NCBI GenBank assembly: GCA_036874045.1
Contig: CM072337.1
Coordinates: 3,410,001-3,474,000 of the forward strand
Direction: 5' to 3'
DNA: 64,000 nucleotides
Origin: Cymodocea nodosa
Taxonomy: Eukaryota; Streptophyta; Magnoliopsida; Alismatales; Cymodoceaceae
Below the pieces are notes generated by a model, which was given only the letters and a program-made list of their open reading frames with translations, made no database searches and had not been told where the DNA came from. Shown here piece after piece: positions 32,009-43,634 of this stretch (position 1 is the first letter of the stretch; every line of letters begins with the position of its first letter). Made by a program: the position numbers and the translations under genes.

Positions 32009-32240
32009 AGTAGTATAACTGAAGTAACTATGTATAATATAGTAAGTAGAAAAATATAAAATATAAAATATATATATATATATGTAAGTTTACTTATAGT
32101 TAATAGTATCGTAGAGTTATTACTTAACTCAACGAACTTAATCCGTTGAGTTATGACCTAACTCCATGAGGGTGTGAAGTAGTTATGTTAATTTTTGTCT
32201 CTACTAAATTTTTTGTTTATATTATATAGAATCACAACAA
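32009..32240 (+). promoter_or_regulatory. Gag/F-box spacer with palindromes and candidate intron
   Basis: Holds an AT microsatellite (32056-32082), inverted TAACTCAAC/GTTGAGTTA repeats (32110-32165), a GTAAGTTT donor-like site (32082) and a T-rich tract ending TATATTATATAG just 15 bases before the F-box ATG. E4 keeps both GTAAGTTT and a matching TTATACAG. An intron of about 150 bp, or a splice acceptor for a subgenomic F-box mRNA, fits. Both readings are inference. Confidence 0.45.
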
Positions 32241-33380
32241 ATGGAATTCTTAAAATTACCACTAGACGCACAAAGGGAAGTACTGAGTAACTTGTCAACT
32301 AAAGATCTGTGTAGATTATGTTGTGTATCAAAGGATATTAAAGATTGTGTTAGAGAAAAATATTTTCATGAACTACAAGCTGCAAAAATGACTAAGATTA
32401 GAGATGGATTTTTATGGAAGTCATTTAATCGTAATTCAATCAGCTATGAATATCTGAATATGGATGAAACTACTGGAATTCCACCCAATGCATTAGAAGG
32501 AATAGATCATATTATGGGGATGGATGAATGATTAATTATATACAGAACCAAACCAAGGTATGCAATTCTATTACCTGATATTTTGATTAGAAATCCTCTC
32601 ACAAGAGAAGAATAGAATATAAGAAGGCCTAATAGATATGAAGTACCAATTGAAAATTGTGGGTTAGCTTTAATATTTTTTGATAAAAATTCGACCATTC
32701 TTGTAAAATTATATTATTAGAGACCTACTAGAAATTGGGATGAAGATTTATGCTTAAGTGTGTATAATTTTCTGAATAGATCTTGGACTTAAAACACTAT
32801 GATATATCTAGAACAGAAATCCTTAATTAACTGCATACATGTCATACTTGATGGATATATATATTTAGTCACAGATATATCAGTTGCATTTAGATCTGAT
32901 TTATACATAGTAAACATAGATAGTTATGATAATGACTATATAGAAATTTTGCCTATACCAAGTGATATAGCTAAATCACTATCTACAGAATATAATAAAA
33001 TTCAATTAGGAATGTGGTATAATGAATATGATGATCCTACTCTATGTCTGATAAAATGGTGGGATGAATTGAAGAAATTTCAAATATGGATTATAAAAGA
33101 CCTAAATGAATGGAAGTGGGAAGAGGAATATATTGAAATAGATGTAGAAATAGAAATAGCCACACTATCTTGGAACAAAAGAGGATCTCTTTCTGCATTT
33201 CATTTCATTAATAGAAATACACTTATATTTAGTATTGATAACATACTGCAAGTTTAAAAATTAAAAAGGAAAATAGACTACATTGAAACAGAATTGATAG
33301 CAAGAAGAATTATGCCAAAAAAGTTTGCTTGGATTGACACATTTATTCCATTTGTTACTACTTTTCAGTCATATTCTTAA
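32241..33380 (+). pseudogene. E2 captured F-box/FBA gene
   Basis: A 380-codon frame without any frameshift from ATG 32241 to TAA 33378-33380, broken by five stops (32529-32531 and four later, two at codons that are Trp in the E4 copy). Residues 5-37 form an F-box (LPLDAQREVLSNLSTKDLC, RLCCVSKDI), the part that binds SKP1 in SCF ubiquitin ligases. The rest matches the F-box-associated (FBA) domain of plant F-box proteins: ILIRNPLTREE, LCLSVYNFLNRSW, HVILDGYIYLVTDISVAF, IDSYDNDYIEILPIPSD, WWDELKKFQIWIIKD. FBA domains bind the substrate. It lies 233 bases after gag. Two other copies keep the same place. Confidence 0.88.
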
Positions 33381-33700
33381 AGTATGATTCTATGTTTTTA
33401 ATGTTGTCTGTAGTCTGCATTTATTTTTAGAAAAAAAAAAAACAAAACAAAACAAAAATATCAATCCAGTTTGTTGGTATCCGTTCTGGAAAACCAGCTG
33501 GCTTGCTTGTGAGCCACCAAAGGCATAGGAGTCTGGGTTCCACACAAGACACTAATTTATCAATATTTGTTAAATGTTATTTTGTTATATATTCTGCTCT
33601 TATCTGTGAATGAAAAGTTTTTCAAAATCAAAAAATTAGAATATACAAAAGGAGATACAAACGAAACAAGGTATGTAATTGATTACTTATCCTGAATTCT
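33381..33700 (+). other. E2 3' noncoding region up to the tail-to-tail junction
   Basis: Matches the E4 region 50240-50560 in reverse, including TGTGAGCCACCAAAGGCATA and a donor-like AAGGTATGTAATTGATTAC. It ends at GAATTC (33697-33702), where the E3 copy begins in the opposite orientation. The rest of the 3' noncoding region, PPT and 3' LTR are missing. Confidence 0.7.
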
Positions 33701-34749
33701 GTTTTAATGCAGTTCTTATTCCTTCTTAATATGTAAACATGTAATATATTATAAATTCCAAATACAAGTGTATTACCATTAATGATATGCAATGCAAAAA
33801 GGGATCATTTTTGGTTCTAGGGTAATGTAGCAGTTTCTATTTCTACATCTATTTCAATATACTCTTCTTCCCACTTCCATTCATTTATGTCTTCCATAAT
33901 CCATATTTGAAATTTAATCAATTTATCCCACCATCTTATCAGACATAAAGTAGGATCATCTTCTTCATTATACCACATTCCTATTTGAATTTCATTAAAT
34001 TCTGCAGATGATGGTTTAGCTATTTCACTCGGTATAGGTAAAATTTCTATATATTCATCATAACTGTCTATGCTCACTATGTATAAATCAGATCTATATG
34101 CTATTGATATCTCTATGACTAAATAGATATATCCATCAAGTATGACATGTGTTTGGTTAATTAATGATTTCTATCCTAGATATATCATAATATTTTCATT
34201 CTAAGATCTGTTCAAAAAATTATACACACTTAAGCGTAAATCTTCACCCTAATTTCCTGTAGGTTTCCAATAATATAATTTTTCAGGAATTGCAGACTTT
34301 TTATCAGAAAATATTAAAGCTGACCCACAATTTCTAGTTGGTACTTCATATCTATTAGGTCTTCCTATATTACATTCTTCTCCTATTATAGGATTTCTTA
34401 TCAAAATATCAGGTAATAATAAACTTGCATACATTGGTCTCGTCTTGTATATGATTAATCCTTCATCTATCCCTATAATATGATTTATTCCTTCTAATGC
34501 ATTGGGTGGAATTCCAGTAGTTTCTTCCATAGCCAGATATTCATGGTTAATTGAACTACAATTAAATGACCTCCATATGAATCCATCTCTAATCTTAATC
34601 ATTTTTGCAGCTTGTAGTCCTTGAAAATATTTTTCTTCAATACCGTTTTTAATTTCCTTTGATACACAACACAACCTGCACAGATCTTTAGCTGACAAGT
34701 TACTTAGTACTTCCCTTAGTGCATCCAACAGTAATTGCATCAATTCCAT
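33701..34749 (-). pseudogene. E3 captured F-box/FBA gene, 3' truncated
   Basis: Starts MELMQLLLDALREVLSNL, with the F-box at residues 5-37 (KDLCRLCCVSKEI). Open for 166 codons, then stops at Trp and Glu/Gln positions and a second open block (34077-33817) with ILPIPSEIAK, LCLIRWWDKL and KFQIWIMEDINEWKWEEEY of the FBA domain. The last 30 or so codons are lost at the fusion with E2. The frame is kept from ATG to the fusion except for a small length change near IDSYDEY. Same cargo as E2 and E4, about 80% alike by eye. Confidence 0.85.
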
Positions 34750-34939
34750 TTGTCGATTGTGTATAACACAAACAAAAATTTAGCAGAGACAAAAATTAAC
34801 ATAACTACAGCACACCCTCGTGGAGTTAAGGCATAACTCAACGGACTAAGTTCGTTGAGTTAAAAATTAACTCTATGATACTATTAACTAAAAATAAAAA
34901 ACATATATACATACAGATAGTTGCTTCAAATATGCTGCT
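34750..34939 (-). promoter_or_regulatory. E3 gag/F-box spacer
   Basis: Contains TAACTCAACG/CGTTGAGTTA inverted repeats (about 34822-34872), the counterpart of 32110-32165. The splice-acceptor AG seen in E2 and E4 is lost (GTTATACACAATCG). Confidence 0.45.
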
Positions 34940-36283
34940 TCATTCAGCTACCCTCCCAAAGGAGGTATCAATTTCATTAACTGTTCTATTGACAGGATTA
35001 GGTATACCTTGTATTGGCAATCCTCTAGTAGGTCTAACTTCCATTGGTTCCTTCTGTCTAAGAGATATATTTCTATTCTGATTTTGAATTGCAGCATTTC
35101 CAAATACAAAATCTACACGATTGTTTACTTGTTGGATTATCTTTTCTAATTTCTCTATTCTAGATCCTTGTTCAATTAATACTTCATAACTTATATTCTT
35201 CTCATTTATATTTTCTCCTACCTGGAAATTGTTGTTTCTCCAAGATAAATTCAGGTGATTTCTCCAATTAGGATGATAAGAATTTCCCAAGTTATCTCTC
35301 TAGTTTCTAGCATAAATAATATCTAAGTCATTTATGTTTGCATTCTTTTCTACTAGCCTTTGATTTAATGATAACTCTTCTATTTTCTTTGTTAATTCAT
35401 TTAATTTCACCTCAAGCATAGTGTTTGAATCTATTTCATGCATTCCTCTTGGCAATATTTTTTTATCTGCAATAGCTTCAACCGAATTTTCCCACTATGC
35501 AGTTCTTTTTGCAAAGTTTTCTAAATATGCCCATGCTTCTTCACTACATAACTTTAAAAATCCATTTTGATAAGTAGATTCTAATAAAAATTTCGTTGAG
35601 ACATCTATGCCTTCATAAATTATACCTATTAATTGTGCTTTACTCATTGCATGATGTGTACATTGAGTCAGTAAATCTTTAAATCTTTCAAAATATTTCC
35701 AAAATGATTCACCCTATTTTTGGCTACACATTAATATTTCTTTCTTCTTTTTAATCATTTGATGTGTTGGATAATATTTTTCCAGAAAAATAGAGCAAAA
35801 TTCAGTCCATGTAGAAATTGAATTAGGCGACAGAGTATATAACCATCTCTTAGTTGTGTCTTTTAAAAAAAAAGGGATATATCTAAGTTTAATAGCATCT
35901 ATACTCATGTTCGGCATTTTCATCATTTGACAAACTTCGTTAAATTCTCTAAGGAAATAATAGGCATCCTCTCTTTCTAATCCATGAAAATGTGGCAATT
36001 AACTAATATAATTAGATTTCAGTTCAAACCTATCTCCCTCAAAGTTTGGCAATCGAATACATGAAGGTTCATCAACTAATTCAGGATGCAAAATCTCTCC
36101 TAATGGTTTTTCTATTGGAGCAGTCATCTCTACGTTCTCTTTTAAAGAAAGGTTAGCTACACCCCAAAGAATTTTGTTAAAGTTTAGTTTAGAAAATTTT
36201 TCAGTACTCCTCTGCAATGAAAATTCTTGGGTAGGTATTCTTACTAATCGTTTAGTGCTTAGAGAACGAGTCCATTTGCTCAT
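34940..36283 (-). pseudogene. gag: E3 gag capsid ORF downstream of pol
   Basis: Starts MSKWTRSLSTKRLVR. Key blocks are ANLSLKENVEM, CIRLPNFEGDRFELKSNY, LPHFHGLEREDAYYFLREF, LRYIPFFLKDTTKRWLYTL, ECHH-type CTHHAM, EEAWAYLENFAK and HPNWRNHLNLSWRNN. Stops occur near 35999 and 35714, a Gln/Trp change near 35495 and one near 35300. It keeps the N-terminal part that E2 lost to a frameshift. It lies between the PF20167-like ORF and the F-box, as in E2 and E4. Confidence 0.87.
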
Positions 36284-37235
36284 AAATAAATAGCAGAAGA
36301 TTAATTACATACCAAACTGAAGCTTTCCATTCAATAAATATTTGTTGTCGGATGAAGTTGAATCAGCTGCTTCTCCTTCCAGTTCCTCCAACGCATTCTA
36401 CTTTCTTTTAAAAGTGTTGGTAACTCGTAAATAACATTCTGTTTCATATATATACTGCACATCCATAAAGTGAATAAATATCGTTGCAAGAACGTGGCTT
36501 GCAACGTGCATCGTGGTTCTTGTTTTTATGGGTACATGTACCACTACTAATTTCAAATTTTGGTAATCGCTAAACCGACGAAGTTTCATTCGTGGTTAAA
36601 AGAATAACCATTCTGCTTAATCCACGAACTAACCTCGTTGAGTTACTGAAAACTCAACAGAATACAGTCGGTTACTATTGCTAACTCCACAGACTAACTT
36701 CGTTGAGTTACTGATAACTCAACGGAGTGACCTTATTTTATATTACTGACCTCGTGGAGTTACGCTTAACTCAACGAACTTACGTCGTTGAGTTAACACT
36801 TGGCAACTTCTAAGTTTTACTCTCATAAGTTCCTCTTTGTTCTTTTTTTTTTTTCTTTTTCATTCTGCTAACTGAAATAAAGTTAAATCTATGTCATTAA
36901 TGCATCATTCTAATTAAAATATGTTTAAATCTAAACATTGTATAAAGATTTAACTTGCAGGTCATTTTATGTTATGCAGAATTTACATTTTACCTTACAA
37001 CATGCAGAAATTTTTAAGTAGTTATCTTGTCATTCAGCAAATTGTAAATCTATTACATATTCATTTTTAAAGTTCCACAATTTACATAATATTCAATAAA
37101 TTCCATTCATTTCAAATCCAAAACGCGTATGAAAATTGCATCTGAAAAATTTAGATTCATTAATATGAATCAATTACATTACAAGTACGTCATACAATTT
37201 CATACAATTTTACAAAAGTAGACGAACAATACAAT
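36284..37235 (-). promoter_or_regulatory. E3 spacer between PF20167-like ORF and gag
   Basis: The left half holds about six inverted TAACTCAAC/GTTGAGTTA units (36625-36800) and the leader GTTTGGTATGTAATTAATC before the gag ATG. The right half (36840-37235) is noncoding tail with a poly-A/G tract on the minus strand. It is collinear with 29706-30680 in E2. Confidence 0.5.
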
Positions 37236-39441
37236 TTAATCTCTATGCCTAAGTTCATTTACTTCCTTCTAGAGTTTTTCTAATTGAAGTTCTAATTGAT
37301 TAATCTTCTCTACTGCTCCTATAATTCCTCTAGAAGGTACAGCTAGTTCTATAGCTACAAAATTTCTGTATTCTTTCACATAAATGGTTCTAGATCTGAT
37401 CCTTTTTTATGTCCATTTCGTGAAATCAATACAGTCCACCATCAGCAGTGGAATCAAATCTTCATAAAATAATTTCTTCTTTACTATTTTCAGCTTGGAG
37501 ATAAAAACTGCAGACCAATTTATTTGGATCTTATTTACAACTACATATGTGGCCCATTTGACAAAATTGACTTAATTCTATGTCATGGCCCTATCATTGA
37601 TAGACATTCTTAATCAGAATGTTAGCTACCATGTGTGCTTTACCATTTAAATGCTTCAATCTGTTTAATAATGGCACACCAGGATTGATAGCTAAACAAT
37701 CCTTAATTTGTTGTTCAATCCATTCAACTGCAGTTGTATCTTCCAAAACTTTTATTCCTTCATTCTTTAAACCAAAAATGTTGTGGAGGAGCTCTAGTGT
37801 TATCTGTACATCAGCTTCCTCCATGTTTGAAATTAATCCTCTTTCTCCTTCTCTTAAATTTGCATAAAAACAAGGCACTAAATTCTCATATACTGCATGC
37901 CCTCTCTCTTGAGAAATGAATTGCAGTAGAGCTTGGAATTCAAATAGATCTTTGATTTCTTGCATTCCATCTCAATTTACTGGTCAACTGTAAATAATGT
38001 TATAACCCCTTATTTCTTGGTATTTGATATAAGCTTCCTGACTACAAAAATGTACTTCATTCAAAATTGTTGTTTCAATCGGGTCAGGAAGGTGACTTTG
38101 TTGCTCCAAAGGGGTTTGCTCTTGCTCTTCCTCTTCTATAGGCTGCATTTGAATATTTTCTATAGATTCCTTAATTTCTGTTTCTGTTTGTGGTGGTGAG
38201 CCGACAAAACTCTCCACTCTGTCTTGCATTCTCTCCATAAATTGCTGAAGAGTTTCTTGTTCTTCAGTGGAATCTGTAAAATTATTTTTGTCCAAATGGC
38301 TTCTTTCAACCTCTTTATTTTCTACTCTTTCTTTTTCCTCCTGACTACTAATCTGTTCTATTACTGTTCTTTCTGATTCTGTAACAGATTGGGATGGAGT
38401 CACGGGCAATTCAGTTTCTGCCCTATTTTCTGTTTCTTCTAGTACAGGCTGTAGACTAATTTCAGCCTAATTTTCTTCTTTTCTTTGCTCCTCCTACTCC
38501 TCCTCAGAATCGGATAGCAGGTTAATAAAAATCTACTCCACAGGCCCTGTAAAAATTGGTACTTCAAATTTAATTTCTTCATATTCAAGCACTTTTTCTT
38601 TTCCTTTCTTTTTTCTGATTAGTTGTGCCTGTTCTTCCTCTTCATCTTTTGAAATTAAATCTACAAAAGTAAGCTCTACAGGCCTTCGAGCCACAGGTAC
38701 TAGCTCTTCCTGTTTAACTTTTTTTATAATTGCTGGTCTCGAAGGACCAGCCTCATCTCCTTTTGCAGCAGGTTTGGCAGTAGCTTCTTGATGCTATTCC
38801 ACTTTGATTTTATAGTGGGCTTTCAACTTTTCTATAGCCCTCTTTTTGTAAAGTGCATCAAACACTAGGTGTGGTTTAGCCACTACCAAATCTTCTGATT
38901 CTCCTTGGTTTTTCCCAACTTGAACCATTTCTTTAAATTCTCTTAATTCTTCTTCGTTTGAAGGCCCCATCATTTCTGCTCGTGCCAATGGCTTAAATGG
39001 TGGAACTAAATGTCCAGGCTACTGCTCCTCAGGAACAAGTCTTTCAGCAGTCGGCTCCTCTTATCCTTCAGTTGCCTCTTCTTCATTTTCTTTCCTTTCT
39101 TGCTCCTAGATCACCCATTTAGCTCGTCTACAAATTCGTCTTTTGAACCAGAGCCGGGACTTACGCTAGATTAATTCTAGTGCTACTTCATTGTTTGGCT
39201 GTATCTTTCTTTCTTTACTTACTACAATTTCAATTGCCACTCTAATTCGTGTCTCCATTATCTGTATTTCTAACTCAACCAAAATTTTTCTCAAGTTAAA
39301 GACTTCTGATTCTACCTTTTGTAGCTCTTTCTCTCTTATTATATTTCTGATCTTCTACCGCATGTGTCATTCTTTAGATTCCTTCTGAAACTGTGTAGTG
39401 TCCACTGCCTCTTCCTAGAATTCAAGCTTCATCTTCCTCAT
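37236..39441 (-). pseudogene. E3 PF20167-like ORF
   Basis: ATG at 39441 (MRKMKLEF), stop at 37238-37236. Open blocks are 38988-38794 (MARAEMMGPSNEEELREF), 38409-37984 (Glu-rich, then NEVHFCSQEAYIKYQEIRGY) and 37965-37594 (LLQFISQERGHAVYENLV, CFYANLREGERGLISN, LLHNIFGLKNEG, NILIKNVYQ). The FYANL and GL(K/P) blocks are the most recognisable part of the PF20167-type domain. Several stops and frameshifts break it. Confidence 0.75.
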
Positions 39442-40026
39442 CGTGGAGTTACACAACAGTACGGAATCGCTTTGATTTCTACTGTTCTAGATTCTAAATG
39501 ATTTGCCGGATAATGCCCCCAAAACCCTAGATTTAATTTAAATAAGCCCTAAGTTTAGACAAGTAATCGGGTCATTTCCCGAACCAACTATTACTATTTT
39601 ATCCGAGGTCTTAGCTATAGTACTCCGTTGAGTTACAGTTAACTCAATAGAATAAGCTCGTTGACTAACTCAAGACTCAACGGAGTAAGCTCGTTGAGTT
39701 AAGCGTAACTCAACGGACTCCCCGTACAAGCAAATATAATAATAAAAATATTATAGAGAATAGTTTTTTCTATTTTTTTTACTAGTTTAACTAATACTAT
39801 GTTTTGGTCAGACCTAAATATTTTTTATTTTTTTATTTTTCTTTCGGTTGAACTAATACTATGTTTCGGTAAAACCAACATTTTTTCTGAAAATTAATAT
39901 ACATATCTTTTTATGTTCCAGTCATACCGATGGATCTAGTCGGTTAAACTGCAACGATTTTTATGTTTTATATATATTTTTAATGTTTTTTTATATATAT
40001 ATATAAACATAAAAACTGATTTCTTA
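39442..40026 (-). promoter_or_regulatory. E3 spacer: palindromes, TATA-like box and CGGTT repeats
   Basis: On the minus strand, degenerate CGGTT/AACCG units (39775-39960) come first, then GTTGAGTTA/TAACTCAAC inverted repeats (39620-39720) and a degenerate TATA (GGCTTATTTAAAT, about 39535-39547). The PF20167-like ATG follows. Same order as in E1 and E2. Confidence 0.5.
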
Positions 40027-41486
40027 CTAAGTAAAGCTAAGTAGTCCTCTACTCTGACTTCTTCTATACTTCCAAAGGAGCTTTTTGGTGTTTTCAGAAT
40101 AGGTTTAAGTCTTTGTCCATTTACTTTAAATATATTCTGATTTTTAGGATTTTCAATTTCAATAGCTCCATAAGGATAAACATTTCGAACTATGTAAGGT
40201 CCTACCTATCTAGATTTCAATTTTTCTGGATGGTTATGGAGTCTAGCCATATAAAGATATACTTCTTGTCCTATTTCAAAGCTTTTAGGAATAATTTTCT
40301 TGTCATGCCAGAACTTCATTTTCTATTTTTCTCTTATAGTTTTCGAATAGGCTTCATTCTTAAATTCTTCTAATTCAATCAATTGTATTTTTCTATTCTC
40401 AGCAACTTGATTTAAATTAGTGTTCAGAGTTTTTAATGCCCAATAAGCTTTATGTTCTATTTCAACAGGTAAATGACAACTTTTTCCATATACTAGCCTA
40501 AAAGGTGACATACCTAAGCTCGTTTTATAGGTAGTTCTATAAGCCCAAAGTGCATCTATCAATCTATTAGCCCAATCTGTTCTAATAGGATTTACTACTT
40601 TTTCCAAGATTAATTTAATTTGTTTATTTGCACTTTCTACTTGTCCACTTCTTTGCGGATGATATGATGTTGCAATTTTGTGGTTTACTCCATATTTCTT
40701 CATTAAGACTTCAAAACTTCTATTACAGAAATGAGTTCCTCTATCACTGATAATAGCTTTAGGTATTTCAAATCTAGCAATTATATTAGTTCTTATAAAT
40801 TGTATTACCACTTTGTTGTCATTAGTTTTTGTAGGAATAGCTTCTATCCATTTAGATACATAATCCACCCTCAATAATATATAATTACATTGATTAGACA
40901 TAGGAAATGGACCCATAAAATCTATTCCCCACACATCAAATATTTCAACCTCAACAATAGGATTAAGAGGCATCATATTCCTCTTTGATATTCTTCCTAT
41001 TTGTTGACATCTTAAACAACTTAAGCAATATTTATGAGCATCTTTGAATAGTGTTGACCAATAATATCCACATTGTAGAATTTTGGCAGCAATTTTCCCT
41101 GACCCAAAATGCCCTCTACATGCTTGGTCATGGCAAAAAGACAATATGCTTAGATATTCAATTTCTGGAACACACCTCCTTAAAACTAGATCAGGACATT
41201 TCTTAAACAAGTATGGGTCTTCCCAATAGTAATATTTTACTCTTGAGAAAAATAATTTTTTATCCTGTCTATTCCAATCCTTAGGTGTTAGACCAGTAAC
41301 TAAGTAATTAACTATGTCTGCATATCAAGGCATTGTGTTGATGGTCATTAATTGTTCATCAAGAAAATTATCCTTAATTTCAATATTTGATTTTTCTATT
41401 TGTAATCTTGATAAATGATCTGCTACTACATTCTCACAACATTTTTTATCTTTAATTTCTAGATCAAATTCTTGCAATAATAATAT
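40027..41486 (-). pseudogene. pol: E3 integrase
   Basis: Begins after a TAG (41489-41487) shared with E1. A 295-codon open block (41210-40323) holds the H2C2 finger ([21 protein letters not shown]) and all three catalytic residues: D in GIDFMGPF, D in SDRGTHF and E in GQVESANKQ. The C-terminal GPY region to 40027 has several stops. About 850 bp of it (40285-41140) is roughly 98% identical to E4, more than the flanks. Confidence 0.88.
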
Positions 41487-42128
41487 CTATCGGATCAATC
41501 TAGGTTTAGTTTCTTTTTTCTTTATTAGATGTTTTAGAGCTAAATGATCCGTGTATACTATTACTTTAGCTCCAATCAGATATGATCTAAACTTTTCTAA
41601 GGCAAACACAATAGTTAATAATTCTTTTTCAATAGTTGTGTAATTAACTTGAGCATTATTTAAGGTTTTGCTTGCATGATGAATCACTCTAGGAGATTTT
41701 TCTATCTTCTGTCCCAATTGCATAATAATTTTCATTATAGTTTTTTCAGTTTTGTAAATTATATCCTTTTCAGGTTTTGAATATGCTTCCTTATAGTTTA
41801 ATTGGTTGACTTCTTGTTGTTGACACATAAAGTATTCTAGTTTATCTAGATTTTTCTCTATACTATGCTCCAGTCTGTCATACCTATCCCAAACTTCAGT
41901 GTTTCTCAACATATTACACATTTTATACTGACCATCAATTGGGTAAACTATAGGATTCTCATACTTGGCTCTATTATATTGAGGATAATTCATTTGTTGT
42001 TCATGGGATCTAACCATATGTAAACATCTCAATTTCAAACAGTTAGAAATGTCGTGTCCTTCAAAATTGCAGAATTCACATATGCTAATTACAGGTTTCA
42101 GAAATCTTTGAGCATAAGCATATGTCAT
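41487..42128 (-). pseudogene. E3 leader fused in frame to RNase H by deletion of protease and RT
   Basis: An open frame from ATG 42128 (MTYAYAQRF) with the knuckle [14 protein letters not shown]. It continues through the coiled region ([31 protein letters not shown]) to TIMKIIMQ, then jumps to [13 protein letters not shown] of RNase H and on to [18 protein letters not shown]. Compared with E1 about 2.5 kb is missing. The reading frame is preserved across the join, which has TGGGA on both parental sides. This leader lacks the stops of E1 and E2. Catalytic RT and the first RNase H acidic block are gone. Confidence 0.85.
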
Positions 42129-42199
42129 ATTCTCAATTACAAAAGAAAACACACAACTCTGGCTATTAAAACAAAACAGCTCTAACAGTTGCTTATATT

Positions 42200-42250
42200 A
42201 ATTCAATTCAATTCAGTTCAGTTCAATTCAATTCCCCGACAATGGCACCA
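42200..42250 (-). other. E3 PBS with adjoining ATTCA repeat
   Basis: TGGTGCCATTGTCGGGG (42250-42234, minus strand) is a tRNA-Asp-type PBS with changes. It is followed by the ATTCA/TTCAG repeat (42233-42200) shared with E1. Confidence 0.75.
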
Positions 42251-42509
42251 TAAAACTTATTTGGGTTTTCCTAGCACTACACTAGAAAAACATTGATTTG
42301 TTACTTCTGTTTTTACTTAGTTAATTTGTCTTTATGCCTATTCTCTCTTTTAGAAGTAAACAAACAACCTTTAATACAATTTAGATATTAATTCCAATTT
42401 GTAATTTAACTGCAAGTGCATAGTGTCTATTGTATCAATGTGCAAGTACAGGTCGATCCCATAGGGAATTGTTGAAGAACTTGAGAACTATTCGTTTGTT
42501 AACAATCAA

Positions 42510-42518
42510 ATTTATATA
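42510..42518 (-). promoter_or_regulatory. TATA box of the E3 LTR
   Basis: TATATAAAT on the minus strand at the same place as in E1 and E2, after the palindrome array. Confidence 0.6.
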
Positions 42519-43634
42519 TTCAATAAGCTCTCCGTTGACTTATAGTTAACTCAACGGACTAAGTTCGTTGAGTTATGGATAACTCAACGGACTAACCTCG
42601 TGGACTTAAGTTAACTCCACGAGCCTGTCTTTTCTTTTTAATACTGCTATTTACAGAGGAATTCGGCCAACCATTGGGCGATTCCATAGATTGTAAATAA
42701 CATCAATTAAGCTCTTTAATGTTAGTTAACATTGGATTTATCATTAAGCAATACTAACATTCAGATAATTCAAACAGTAACCATTAAAATCTTTAAGTCT
42801 TTTGAACGAACCAATTTTAGTAAACTGTAAAACTAAAATAAACATAAAACAATCACAACACTAACAAAGATAACATTAATCACGATACAACACAAACAAT
42901 ACAACACTCAAATACAACATACAAACATAGATAAATTGTTTTTGGTATTTTGGTTTTAATATGAACATGTAAATGGGCGAAAGGTGAAATGTAAAGTAAT
43001 CTCACTTGACAGTAAATACTTCCAACACTACTTGCAACGCGATTACACCACTGAAAATTAAACTACTTACAATTCTGTCTCCTCTCCCTATAGAATCGCG
43101 AGTCCAGAATTGCAAGATGATCTCCTCTTCAGCATACAGGCATCAACCCGAAGCCAAGGCTAAAAGCTTTACGATCTCCTAAAATATGAGTCGGCGTTTG
43201 GTGAAAATAGCTTCCCTTCCCGCGATGCGATCACTCCTCACAATGGTTGTCAAGCACTGTGTTTGGCTCGGAATCGACCTGACATCAGGCAAGTATCCTC
43301 ATAGACCTCTGATGGTTGGTGATTATAGTGGTGATGATGATGGTTGGTGTGGTACTTCAAAGAATTGCGACGCTCATCCTCCTCTACATACACTGTCCGC
43401 CCATCAATCACACACGCACTCTTTACTTCTTTTTCTTCTTTTCTTTTATATTTCTTCAGTAGTAACTGCTTCTGCTTGAATGGTCGATTGGATTTCCTTC
43501 ATTCATATCAACAGCGATGCTTTCTTCTCCCTATGACGATTGAATTCCTACGTGATACGTGCGATCGTGGTTTTCCTTCCAACTGTCTTGTTTCTGCAAC
43601 CGCTATAGCGGCATATTAGAAAATATAAAGAAAT

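Noticed and set aside
32241..33257. F-box frame as an independent host gene
   Set aside because: Three copies sit in the same place between gag and the 3' noncoding region of one retrotransposon family, one of them followed by PPT and LTR. A host gene would not show this repeated context.
37619..38199. Plus-strand ORFs over the E3 PF20167-like region
   Set aside because: They are opposite-strand shadows of the minus-strand pseudogene, which keeps the recognisable domain; the same shadows occur opposite the other copies.
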